Position numbers and translations under genes: made by a program. The notes below the pieces were generated by a model that was not told where the DNA came from, made no database searches, and saw only the letters and a list, made by a program, of their open reading frames with translations. Below, one piece after another: positions 1 to 7,273 of a DNA stretch of 11,208 bases (the first letter of the stretch is position 1; every line of letters starts with the position of its first letter). The stretch is from Acidobacteriota bacterium (GTDB lineage Bacteria; Acidobacteriota; Vicinamibacteria; Vicinamibacterales; UBA823). Location of the stretch: NCBI GenBank assembly GCA_002714165.1, contig PAWT01000042.1, positions 60,045 through 71,252 on the forward strand, in the 5' to 3' direction.

Positions 1-626
1 TGCACTAGGTCCGGCATCACAGCGATCGGAAGTTCTAGTCGGTCAAAGAGATCACGCTCCCAGCGCCGTGTCGTCGCTCCTGCCAGTTGCGTGGTGCTCG
101 CCATTGTTACCTCACCAGTCAAGCTCCCACAGAGATCGTGGTGAACAAGATCGGGCATCATAAGTAACCGTGAGGCATTCGCCGGCCACTCCCCAGCATC
201 ACGCTGTGCCACGAGCTGATAGAGGGTATTCAGTGCAAGAACCTGCACGCCAGTCAGTTGAAATAGTTCAATCGCCGGCACGGTCTCGAGCACACGCTCG
301 ACAACGCCTTCAGTGCGCCGATCCCGGTAGCACACCGGATCCTCAAGTAAACAGCCATCAGCATCGATCAGACCATAGTCAACTCCCCAAGTGTCCACAC
401 CGAGACTAATTAGTTCTCCCTCGGCTCCTGCGGCCTTGGTGAGCCCAGTTCTGACTCCTTCAAATAGTTCAGAAATTGTCCAGCGCTGATGGCCCGACAA
501 GACACGTGAGGTCACCGTAAAGCGGTGTGCAACCTTTAGTGAAACATTGCCACCGGCAACGTGACCAACGACGACACGGCCACTACTAGCTCCGAGATCG
601 ACGGCAACGTAACACTTTCCTGACAC
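1..626 (-). CDS. rhaB: Rhamnulokinase (FGGY family), N-terminal 208 residues, runs off left edge
   Basis: This protein is expected to phosphorylate L-rhamnulose at O-1 with ATP in the cytoplasm, the second step of L-rhamnose breakdown. The N-terminus reads VAVDLGASSGR, the ATPase phosphate-binding loop in the form typical of RhaB. It is followed by GVDTWGVDYGL (about residue 75), DPVCYRDRRT (about 95), LNTLYQL (about 130), LLMMPDL (about 152) and MASTTQL (about 171), all in the order seen in RhaB. The family is about 480 residues long, so more than half, including the C-terminal domain, lies outside the window. I chose the GTG at 624-626: there is no in-frame ATG nearby, and an AAGGA lies 14 bases upstream, overlapping the stop of the preceding gene. 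The gene starts 17 bases after the oxidoreductase and is surely cotranscribed with it. A related deoxyketose kinase such as fuculokinase is possible but fits the motifs less well. Confidence 0.9.
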   Translation of the reverse strand, partial: MSGKCYVAVDLGASSGRVVVGHVAGGNVSLKVAHRFTVTSRVLSGHQRWTISELFEGVRTGLTKAAGAEGELISLGVDTWGVDYGLIDADGCLLEDPVCYRDRRTEGVVERVLETVPAIELFQLTGVQVLALNTLYQLVAQRDAGEWPANASRLLMMPDLVHHDLCGSLTGEVTMASTTQLAGATTRRWERDLFDRLELPIAVMPDLV

Positions 627-643
627 GTAGAGAAAATTGGTCC

Positions 644-1756
644 TTAGGACCGAATGAGCGGTAGGCTCACGGGTCGACCGCCTCGTATGGCAGATCGGTC
701 TGCCGCTAGACAGACCTCCATCGTCTTCTGTGCATCAAAGACGTTTAGGTGTGACTCACACCCCGTACGGATACAGTGCACCAGTTCGTCCATCTCTCCT
801 TGAAATGGATGCTGCCGGACGTCAGCCGATGCTGGCATGTCGCACTCAACGCGGATGGCCGGGTTACCGTCGGCCGCACGCGCCTCTCGGAGGACTACGT
901 CAGGAAACGGATTCGCCCGGCGGAGCTCCGCCAGTGAAACCGCCTTGTCGTTCCAAAGGATGAGACCATCGACAAGCGTGGCGCGGTCTCCCATTAATTC
1001 GACCCCGAACGTGTAAGGCATCATGAAGTCAGTCGAGCTTACTACCTGTCCAATCGCCCTTCGGCCAAGCTTTACGTTGACCACAATCGAAGTCGGCCAC
1101 TGGTACCCTTTAGTAAACTTCGTGTGGTACGCGCTCACCTCCGTGGGTTCCAACCCAGTGCACCATCGCATTGCGTCGACCGCATGGCAACCAGCTGCCA
1201 GAAGGTGGCTACGTCCACTGTCGGCCCGTCTGACCCATGACCAGCCGGGATACCCACTAAGAATACGGGACAGGTACTGAAAGCGTGCGTAACGGATCGT
1301 ACCTAGCCAGCCTGCCTTGCGCATCCAGTGCGCGAAGCGGATGAACGGGTTGTAGTGCAGCACAAACGAAACAATTGTCCGAACCTTGGCTCGGTGCACC
1401 GCATCGCGAATCCGGACCAACTCACGAATGTCGAGCCCTGTAGGTTTCTCAAGCAGTATGTGTTTTTTCGCGTTAGCTGCAGCTACAGCTTGCTCGGCGT
1501 GCAAGTGATTTGGTGTGGCGACGACGACAATGTCTATATTAGACGCGTCGAGCAAATCCTGATACCGCCGGGTGAATCCAACGTCGGACACGTCTGCGCC
1601 AAAGCGCGCCAGTTTCTCCCGAGCGCGCGTCTCCTGTCGACCACACATCCGAACGAGTCGAACGTGGGGATTCGCTTGGATCGCACGCACGTGGGACGCT
1701 GCTACCCAACCTGTACCGACAACACCGACGCCAAGAGTTCTATTGGACAAGGTCAT
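644..1756 (-). CDS. Gfo/Idh/MocA family NAD(P)-dependent oxidoreductase
   Basis: This is a 370-residue cytosolic oxidoreductase of the glucose-fructose oxidoreductase/inositol dehydrogenase family, acting on an unidentified sugar or polyol. The N-terminal Rossmann fold shows GVGVVGTGWVAASH (residues 9-22). TPNHLHAEQA (81-90) follows, then the hallmark EKP at 103-105, whose Lys is the usual catalytic residue. GCHAVDAMRW (189-198) supplies the family His and Asp of the active site. Length is normal for the family (330-390). The ATG lies inside the 3' end of lutC, a 17-base overlap, so translation is probably coupled. It sits between lutC and rhaB, which suggests a substrate related to rhamnose or another deoxy sugar. 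No defined step of the phosphorylated rhamnose pathway needs it. It might prepare an alternative sugar, or act on a rhamnose-containing glycan or a side product. The family is clear; the substrate is not. Confidence 0.93.
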   Translation of the reverse strand: MTLSNRTLGVGVVGTGWVAASHVRAIQANPHVRLVRMCGRQETRAREKLARFGADVSDVGFTRRYQDLLDASNIDIVVVATPNHLHAEQAVAAANAKKHILLEKPTGLDIRELVRIRDAVHRAKVRTIVSFVLHYNPFIRFAHWMRKAGWLGTIRYARFQYLSRILSGYPGWSWVRRADSGRSHLLAAGCHAVDAMRWCTGLEPTEVSAYHTKFTKGYQWPTSIVVNVKLGRRAIGQVVSSTDFMMPYTFGVELMGDRATLVDGLILWNDKAVSLAELRRANPFPDVVLREARAADGNPAIRVECDMPASADVRQHPFQGEMDELVHCIRTGCESHLNVFDAQKTMEVCLAADRSAIRGGRPVSLPLIRS

Positions 1757-2507
1757 GCTTGCTCATCTGGTCTCCAGGCTCATCTGAAACGGTGGCCGCT
1801 TGAGCAGCCTCGGACTCTTCGATTGATTTGCAATCGTGGTCGACGAGCAAAATATGCACTTCCTTCGGTCCATGCACTCCGATAGTAAGAGTTTGCTCAA
1901 TGTCGGCTGTCCGACTCGGACCGGTTACGAACGCGACGTGACTACTGCACCTAACCAATTCGCCGCACTCACCCATGAATGCTGAGAGCGTCGGGTGAAC
2001 GAATGATGAGTGGAGGACCACTACATGTAGCGGCGGTAGCAACCAAGTTAAACGCGGTCGACCCGGTCCGCTACGAAGAACGATCGTCCCTGTATCCGCG
2101 AGTCCACCGACAGCACCAGTGAGCCCGGCGTCTGCAGTCGCCATCGCCGTCCACTCACGGCTGAGCGTTTCTGCGTTAGCAGGCGTCGGCGGGTCCACGA
2201 GTTGGACGCCGTCATCGACCACAGCTTTCATTAACTCCGAAATCGGTAAGTCGTTGGGTTCCCAACTGATAAGCCGCTTGACGCCCGCATCACCTAATAT
2301 ACGCAGCACTGTTTCAACAGTAAGGTCGCGACGGTCAGAGCGATGCACGATAGCGCCCACGGCTTCAGCTTCCTGGACGAAACGATCGCGGAGACTCGAC
2401 GAATCCTTCGTGGGAATAAGCGTCGGTGGGTCCAGTCGAGACTGGACCGGCGCTCCCAACCGACCCGACCTGATTCGTTCTAAGATCGCACCCCGGCTTT
2501 CATTCAT
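1740..2507 (-). CDS. lutC: Lactate utilization protein C (LUD domain)
   Basis: This is the third subunit of the LutABC system, which in Bacillus subtilis is needed to oxidise L-lactate to pyruvate. The 255-residue protein is a single LUD (DUF162) domain without cysteine clusters. Family signatures are GGLADTGTIVLRSGPGRPR (about 134-152), PPLHVVVL (158-165), VAFVTGPSRTADIEQTL (191-207) and LTIGVHGPKEVHILLVD (207-223). About 30 residues beyond the usual end form a low-complexity acidic tail. The start is placed at the ATG at 2505-2507, giving MNESRG. It overlaps the lutB stop by 8 bases and follows GGAG directly. In-frame GTG codons and an ATG up to 2561 would give an N-terminus 18 residues longer, but that part would lie entirely inside lutB and matches nothing expected. 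The C-terminal end overlaps the following oxidoreductase by 17 bases. Confidence 0.92.
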   Translation of the reverse strand: MNESRGAILERIRSGRLGAPVQSRLDPPTLIPTKDSSSLRDRFVQEAEAVGAIVHRSDRRDLTVETVLRILGDAGVKRLISWEPNDLPISELMKAVVDDGVQLVDPPTPANAETLSREWTAMATADAGLTGAVGGLADTGTIVLRSGPGRPRLTWLLPPLHVVVLHSSFVHPTLSAFMGECGELVRCSSHVAFVTGPSRTADIEQTLTIGVHGPKEVHILLVDHDCKSIEESEAAQAATVSDEPGDQMSKHDLVQ

Positions 2508-3915
2508 CTCCACTGCCCTTTTCACGATCACGCATCTCTTCGCTAAAAGTGCGACTGGCAATCACCGGAAACTCCCGGGACCGCGTCCAGCTTGGTAGTG
2601 GCGACGGCAATCGGAGCAACCAGCCGTTAACAAAGAACATCTTCGTCAACTGGCGTACCACCGACACGCCACACCTGAATAACCAAGGTTTCGTAGCCGC
2701 AATACGATATAACCAGAAACCAACCCGAACCCACCGATTGCCCTTGCCGGAATGAACAGTCTCGGCGCGAAGCGCTAGTAGCATCCGCGGTATATCAATC
2801 CGGACTGGGCACACCTCTCGGCAGGCACCGCACAACGAACTGGCTTCAGGAAGTACGTGCCATGGCCCTTCCCGGTCAAGACTTGGTGTAAGCACAGCAC
2901 CGATCGGTCCTGAATATACGCTGCCGTAGGCGTGTCCGCCAATCTGCTGATAGACCGGACACGCATTCAAACAGGCGCCACATCGGATGCACGCTAGGAC
3001 CTCACTAACCTCGGTCCCGATGAGCCGGCTACGGCCATTATCCAGCAGTACAACATGTAATTCCTCCGGACCATCGGGGTCACCGCGGCGCGGCCCAGTG
3101 AGGAGGTCCGTGTAAACCGTCAACTTCTGTCCAGTCGCAGAACGCGCAAGCACTAGCAGCATTACCGCGAGGTCGTCGAGCGTTGGGACGATACGCTCAA
3201 TACCCATCATCGCCACATGGATACGGGGAGCAGTAACGGTCAGTGACGCATTACCTTCATTTGTCACAATTGCCAGTGAGCCCGTCGAGGCTACGCCAAA
3301 ATTAACGCCGCTTATTCCCATTTCAGATTGCAAGAACACGTCACGCAGCGCGGACCTAGCGGTCGCCGTCATTTCAACCGGATCGTCGGTCATCGGCACG
3401 CCCAACTTGTCCGCCAGTAACTGGCCGACCTGCTCACGCGTCTTGTGCACGGCCGGCGCGATGATATGAGATGGCGTTTCACCGGCAAGTTGGATGATGT
3501 ATTCGCCGAGGTCCGACTCGACAACGTCAAGACCGCCACTGATCAACGCTTGGTTGAGCTCAGTCTCCTCGCTCACCATCGACTTTGATTTGACGACGCG
3601 CTTAACCGAACGCGACCTAGCAAGATCGAGGACAATCTCGTTCGCCTCCTGCGCATCGGAGGCCCAATGAACCTGTCCTCCTACCGACGTGACATTTGCT
3701 TCGAACTGTTCCAAATAGTCGTCGAGCTTAGACAGGGTGTGTAGACGGATGCTCCGAGCACAGTCACGGACTGCATCAGCATCAGGAAGCGATGCTAATC
3801 CAGCAACACGGTTTGATGTGAAGCGTTCAGTCGTTCGGTCAAGTGCGATGCGGAGCTGACCATCTGCTAACGCATGCGACACCCGTTGTTGAAACGACAT
3901 CGACGGTGAGTTCAT
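2500..3915 (-). CDS. lutB: Lactate utilization iron-sulfur protein B
   Basis: This is the 471-residue electron-transfer subunit of the LutABC L-lactate oxidation complex. The N-terminal two thirds is a LUD (DUF162) domain, with motifs such as VVKSKSMVSEE (107-117), HIIAPAVHKTR (150-160) and GVASTGSLAIVTNEGN (207-222). A ferredoxin-like region follows. CIRCGACLNACP (309-320) supplies Cys 309, 312, 315 and 319 for one [4Fe-4S] cluster. SSLCGACREVCP (359-370) supplies Cys 362, 365 and 369 for a second, as in other LutB proteins. The C-terminus is rich in Trp and hydrophobic residues around 393-440, also usual for LutB. Length is normal. The ATG overlaps the lutA stop in an ATGA arrangement, so the two are translationally coupled. 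A second in-frame ATG five codons on (MSFQQ) is an alternative start. Confidence 0.95.
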   Translation of the reverse strand: MNSPSMSFQQRVSHALADGQLRIALDRTTERFTSNRVAGLASLPDADAVRDCARSIRLHTLSKLDDYLEQFEANVTSVGGQVHWASDAQEANEIVLDLARSRSVKRVVKSKSMVSEETELNQALISGGLDVVESDLGEYIIQLAGETPSHIIAPAVHKTREQVGQLLADKLGVPMTDDPVEMTATARSALRDVFLQSEMGISGVNFGVASTGSLAIVTNEGNASLTVTAPRIHVAMMGIERIVPTLDDLAVMLLVLARSATGQKLTVYTDLLTGPRRGDPDGPEELHVVLLDNGRSRLIGTEVSEVLACIRCGACLNACPVYQQIGGHAYGSVYSGPIGAVLTPSLDREGPWHVLPEASSLCGACREVCPVRIDIPRMLLALRAETVHSGKGNRWVRVGFWLYRIAATKPWLFRCGVSVVRQLTKMFFVNGWLLRLPSPLPSWTRSREFPVIASRTFSEEMRDREKGSGDE

Positions 3916-4652
3916 TCGGATTCCACCAAGACCTCGGCGAGGTGTCGGACCGCTACATTCGAGCCACGACGCTTCAATCCACTCTCAATGTGCATCAAGC
4001 ACCCAGCATCGCAAGCAACTACGGTGTCAGCACCGGACTCCACGATGGCGTCGAGCTTCCGGTCGAGCATGCCACTCGAAAGCTCTCCCATCTTCACAGC
4101 GAATGTGCCACCAAATCCACAACAGTCTTCGGCGCCAGAGAGGCCCACACACCGCGCATCGGTAATGCTGTCGAGTAGCTTGGACGGCGCCGAACGAACA
4201 CCGAGGCCACGCAATAGATGACAAGAGGGGTGGTAGGTAATCGTCCGTCGGCACCGCGCACCAACGTCCTGGACTTTCAGTACATCGCTGAGATACTGAC
4301 TAAGCTCGTATGTACGGGCAGCTACACGCTCAACCTTCGAAGCATACGCCAGCTCATCAGCAAGTAGTTCACGATATCGGTGCACGATCATGTCGCCGCA
4401 CGACCCAGAAGGCACGACAATCGGCACCGGTGATTTCTCCAATAGGTCGATCGTGTAACGCGCCATCGCCCGCGCATCAGCAAGACACCCTGAGTTGAAT
4501 GCCGGTTGGCCGCAACAGGTCTGGCCGCTGGGCACGATGACCTTTACGCCGAGCCGTTCGAGCAAGCGAAGTGTTGCTAAACCAGCAGCTGGTCGAATCG
4601 CATCCACTAGACAGGTGGCAAACAACTGCGCTGAATAAGTAGTTTGTGACAT
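3912..4652 (-). CDS. lutA: Lactate utilization cysteine-rich (CCG domain) protein A
   Basis: This is the CCG-domain subunit of LutABC, related to the cysteine-rich subunits of glycolate oxidase (GlcF) and heterodisulfide reductase. It is thought to bind unusual iron-sulfur centres that receive electrons from lactate. The protein has 246 residues, normal for the family. Two CCG repeats are visible. The first has TCCGQPAFNSG (45-55) with PSGSCGDM (81-88). The second has YHPSCHLLRGLG (140-151), EDCCGFGGTFAVK (175-187) and VVACDAGCLMHIESG (211-225). It is the first gene of the operon lutA-lutB-lutC-oxidoreductase-rhaB. GAGAGGA stands immediately in front of the ATG, which is close spacing but the only good ribosome-binding match. 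A candidate promoter lies at 4724-4752. The lack of an attached FAD-dependent dehydrogenase gene argues against a glycolate oxidase role. Confidence 0.94.
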   Translation of the reverse strand: MSQTTYSAQLFATCLVDAIRPAAGLATLRLLERLGVKVIVPSGQTCCGQPAFNSGCLADARAMARYTIDLLEKSPVPIVVPSGSCGDMIVHRYRELLADELAYASKVERVAARTYELSQYLSDVLKVQDVGARCRRTITYHPSCHLLRGLGVRSAPSKLLDSITDARCVGLSGAEDCCGFGGTFAVKMGELSSGMLDRKLDAIVESGADTVVACDAGCLMHIESGLKRRGSNVAVRHLAEVLVESE

Positions 4653-4723
4653 GTCCTCTCAGTCAATTGGGTTAAGAGTACTCGCACGTTGGCTATGCCG
4701 AGATAACAGCTTAGAAAGAAATA

Positions 4724-4752
4724 ATTCTATTAGGTCCATCCAGGAGTTTCAT
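4724..4752 (-). promoter_or_regulatory. Candidate sigma70-type promoter for the lut-rha operon
   Basis: On the minus strand an ATGAAA (plus positions 4747-4752, four of six matches to TTGACA) is separated by 17 bases from TAGAAT (4724-4729, five of six matches to TATAAT). This would start transcription near 4717 and leave a leader of roughly 65 bases before lutA. The -35 box overlaps the stop of the ydcZ-like gene. The remaining gap (4653-4748) shows no terminator after ydcZ, so readthrough from glnS-ydcZ is also possible. The match is by eye and such boxes arise by chance. Confidence 0.3.
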
Positions 4753-5189
4753 CGATATTGAATGAGTGCGACGCCAGTCATAACCAGCATCACGCCTATA
4801 ACGCGCTCGATGCTTAACGAGTGCTGCGGGTAACCGACGACACCATAGTGATCGAGGAGGAGGGAGCCCACCATCTGACCGGCCACAACCGCCGCGACCA
4901 AGGTGGCCGCACCCAATCGGGGTGCCAACACAACCGCCGATGTGACGAAAGTCGCGCCGAGCAGACCGCCTGTCCAATGCCAATAGGGCACACGACCGAT
5001 CCATCCGGCCGCCGGCAATCCGACACGACTCAAAGCTAACATGAAAGCCAGTGCGCAGGTGCCGACGCTAAAAGAAATGAACGCGGCCCACAGCGGGTGA
5101 CCGATGTGAGTGCGAAGCTGCGAGTTGATACCCGCCTGCAAAGGCAGCGCGAGGCCCACGAGCACAGCAAAAAGTAGAAAACTAGTCAT
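4749..5189 (-). CDS. DMT-superfamily transporter, YdcZ (DUF606) family
   Basis: This is a small inner-membrane protein of 146 residues, matching the YdcZ/DUF606 branch of the drug/metabolite transporter superfamily (about 140-150 residues). It consists almost wholly of hydrophobic helices: about 3-15, 33-52, 70-88, 92-112 and 128-143. Family marks are LPLQAGINSQLR (15-26) in the first helix and its loop, and the end VGYPQHSLSIERVIGVMLV (117-135), where the last helix begins. The substrate is unknown. Related proteins can occur as tandem pairs, but only one copy is seen here. A GAGGA lies 9 bases before the ATG. The gene begins 49 bases after glnS on the same strand with no terminator visible between, so it is probably cotranscribed with glnS, although no functional link is known. 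Confidence 0.85.
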   Translation of the reverse strand: MTSFLLFAVLVGLALPLQAGINSQLRTHIGHPLWAAFISFSVGTCALAFMLALSRVGLPAAGWIGRVPYWHWTGGLLGATFVTSAVVLAPRLGAATLVAAVVAGQMVGSLLLDHYGVVGYPQHSLSIERVIGVMLVMTGVALIQYR

Positions 5190-5238
5190 TGGAGTTCATC
5201 CTCGAGCCTCAGCGGGATTACCACATAGTGAACACTAC

Positions 5239-6975
5239 TTAACCACTCGCCTTCATCGTCCGCGCAATCTTCGCCCACACATCGCGAAGTGACACAGTGC
5301 GATTAAACACGAGTTGACCGTCCGAGGAATCTGGATCGACACAGAAATACCCAAGACGTTCGAACTGGCACCGGTCTCCCGGTGCCATAGACGCCACGCT
5401 CGGCTCAACGCGGCACGTGTTGATTACTTCTAAGGAACTAGGATTGATCGCCTCAAGGAAATTGCGGTTTTCCCCAGGATGTTCATCGACGAATAGACGG
5501 TCGTAAAGTCGCACCTGAGCCGTTAGGGCTTGCTCGACTGAAACCCAATGTAATGTCGCCTTCACCCTGCGGCCGTCTGGAGACGACCCGCCACGGGTGG
5601 TTGGGTCGTAGGTGCACCGTAGCTCAACAATTTCACCCTGGCCATCCTTCACAACGTCGACGCAAGTGATGAAGTAAGCGCCTCGGAGACGGACTTCACG
5701 ACCAGGTGCCAAGCGAAAAAATTTTTTCGGCGGATCCTCAGAGAAATCATCACGTTCCAAATACAAAACCCGAGAAAACGGCACCTTGCGGGTACCTGCA
5801 TCAGGGTTTTCAGGGTTGTTAACAAGGTCCACTTCTTCTATTTTTTCTTCCGGGTAGTTCTGGATCACAACCTTGAGTGGCCGCAGGACCGCCATCACGC
5901 GAGGCGATGTCTGGTTGAGTTCTTCCCGTACAGCATGCTCAAGTACTGCAACATCGACTACGTTCTTCCGCTTAGCCATCCCGATCCGGTCACAGAACGT
6001 GCGGATGGCTTTCGGCGGAAGCCCTCGGCGACGCATCCCCACCAGGGTCGGCATGCGCGGATCATCCCATCCAAAAACCAGCCCCTTCTCAATCAGCACT
6101 AGGAGCTGGCGTTTACTGAGTACCGTATAGGACAGATTCAATCTGGCAAATTCGATCTGCTGAGGGTGACATGTCACCTCGGTCTCAGTAAGCACCCAAT
6201 CGTAGAGTGGTCGGTGATCCTCAAACTCGAGCGTGCACAGTGAATGCGTGATCTGTTCAATTGAATCTGACAACGCGTGCGTGAAATCGTACATCGGGTA
6301 CACGCACCACTGATTACCCGTCCGATGGTGTGTTGCACGTCGAATTCGATATAAGGTCGGATCACGCATGTTCATGTTGCCGGATGTCATGTCAATCTTG
6401 GCGCGCAGCACTTTCGACCCATCCGGAAACTCGCCGGCACGCATTCGGGCAAACAAGTCCAAGTTCTCTTCAACCGATCGATCGCGATATGAGCTCTCCC
6501 GACCCGGCGCGATCAGCGTGCCACGGTATTCACGGATCTGCTCAGCACTGAGGTCGTCGACGTAAGCTTTACCCCGTTCGATGAGGCGCACAGCATAGCC
6601 ATACAGCCGCTCAAAATAGTCCGAGGCGTAGTGAAGGTGTTTACCCCAATCAAAACCAAGCCAACGGATATCGTTCTGAATAGCATTAACGTATTCAACA
6701 TCCTCTTTCGCAGGGTTCGTGTCATCAAACCTCACGTTGCAGGTACCTCGGTAGTCCGCTGCGACCCCGAAATTTAAGCAGATTGACTTGGCGTGGCCGA
6801 TATGGAGGTAACCGTTGGGTTCAGGCGGAAAGCGAGTCGCTACACGACCGTCATGCTTCTGATTGACGAGATCGGTAGCAACGATCGTACGGATGAAATC
6901 GAGCGGTGGGATTGAGCCCGTGTCCTTATCGGGGGTGCCTGGCACACCAGTGGGCCCCTTAGTTGGTGGGGTCAT
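5239..6975 (-). CDS. glnS: Glutaminyl-tRNA synthetase
   Basis: This class Ic synthetase charges tRNA-Gln with glutamine in the cytoplasm. The 578-residue protein has the class I signatures [15 protein letters not shown] (50-64, the HIGH box) and VLSKRQLL (285-292, the KMSKS loop). GlnRS-type [14 protein letters not shown] is at 247-260 and the YDF of the amino-acid pocket at 229-231. The anticodon-binding beta-barrels follow, with [16 protein letters not shown] (360-375) and [17 protein letters not shown] (419-435). It is a Gln rather than a Glu enzyme by these motifs and by its two C-terminal beta-barrels. It is a little longer than the E. coli enzyme (about 554), mainly through a Pro/Gly/Thr-rich N-terminal extension of some 15-20 residues. 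No Shine-Dalgarno is visible before the ATG; that position is instead taken by a palindrome at 6985-6996. A decayed gene ends 15 bases upstream. Confidence 0.97.
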   Translation of the reverse strand: MTPPTKGPTGVPGTPDKDTGSIPPLDFIRTIVATDLVNQKHDGRVATRFPPEPNGYLHIGHAKSICLNFGVAADYRGTCNVRFDDTNPAKEDVEYVNAIQNDIRWLGFDWGKHLHYASDYFERLYGYAVRLIERGKAYVDDLSAEQIREYRGTLIAPGRESSYRDRSVEENLDLFARMRAGEFPDGSKVLRAKIDMTSGNMNMRDPTLYRIRRATHHRTGNQWCVYPMYDFTHALSDSIEQITHSLCTLEFEDHRPLYDWVLTETEVTCHPQQIEFARLNLSYTVLSKRQLLVLIEKGLVFGWDDPRMPTLVGMRRRGLPPKAIRTFCDRIGMAKRKNVVDVAVLEHAVREELNQTSPRVMAVLRPLKVVIQNYPEEKIEEVDLVNNPENPDAGTRKVPFSRVLYLERDDFSEDPPKKFFRLAPGREVRLRGAYFITCVDVVKDGQGEIVELRCTYDPTTRGGSSPDGRRVKATLHWVSVEQALTAQVRLYDRLFVDEHPGENRNFLEAINPSSLEVINTCRVEPSVASMAPGDRCQFERLGYFCVDPDSSDGQLVFNRTVSLRDVWAKIARTMKASG

Positions 6976-6984
6976 GACATCATT

Positions 6985-6996
6985 CTATAGCTATAG
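6985..6996. repeat. Perfect 12-base palindrome (CTATAG twice) just upstream of glnS
   Basis: The sequence CTATAGCTATAG equals its own reverse complement. It lies 10-21 bases before the glnS start codon, where a ribosome-binding site would be expected, and contains the stop codon of the upstream gene remnant. It could be an operator or a small structure in the leader, or chance in an AT-rich spot. Confidence 0.5.
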
Positions 6997-7176
6997 TGTG
7001 ATGACCTGACCGTCGATCGCTGGATCTATTTCGAGTTCTTCGAGTCGACTGAGTACGTCAGAGTCCATGTGAGTCAGGAGTGGCCGTCGGCATTCTATCA
7101 AGGCTCCGAACACTTGGAGCGCTCGCCCACACAAGGGGTCTTGGAACGGAACAACCAAGACAGTAGATAATCCGGG
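6991..7176 (-). pseudogene. Probable 3' remnant of a metallo-beta-lactamase-fold hydrolase gene
   Basis: On the minus strand the 61 codons from 7176 to the TAG at 6991-6993 read like a protein C-terminus. They contain VFGALIECRRPLLTHMDSD, a Leu/Glu-rich helix, and the ending DPAIDGQVITL. An alanine/arginine run into LTHM, then a helix and a final DG-x-x-I-x-L strand is the usual end of many MBL-fold hydrolases such as the PhnP-like phosphodiesterases. The frame is closed by TGA at 7177-7179, and more stops (TGA, TAA) follow upstream up to 7260. No metal-binding HxHxDH part is present within the space before ridA. The only ATG lies in the middle of the conserved end, and no start with a ribosome-binding site is seen. 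It ends 15 bases before glnS, as if once in the same operon. The family call is by eye; a chance open frame is the alternative. Confidence 0.45.
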
Positions 7177-7273
7177 TCACCCAAGCAGTCGCTTGATTTC
7201 AAGCCCTCATTTGGCATTTGATTAGCCTGGTCGACAGTTATTCTTTTCCATCAACCAAGGAGCTTTTTTCAAG
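7177..7273. other. Divergent intergenic region between glnS side and ridA
   Basis: This gap must carry the ridA promoter and possibly that of glnS. No convincing pair of sigma70 boxes is seen; the best plus-strand pair (TTGATT at 7218-7223 and TATTCT at 7239-7244) is only 15 bases apart. AAGGAG at 7258-7263 is a good ribosome-binding site for ridA, about 10 bases before its ATG. Confidence 0.4.

Noticed and set aside
1328..1885. 185-codon plus-strand open frame
   Set aside because: It lies antisense to the oxidoreductase and lutC genes, which have strong family motifs; its own translation shows no recognisable domain.
5226..5237. TAGTG-AA-CACTA inverted repeat between glnS and ydcZ
   Set aside because: Five-base arms in a short AT-rich gap are expected by chance, and there is no second copy in the window.
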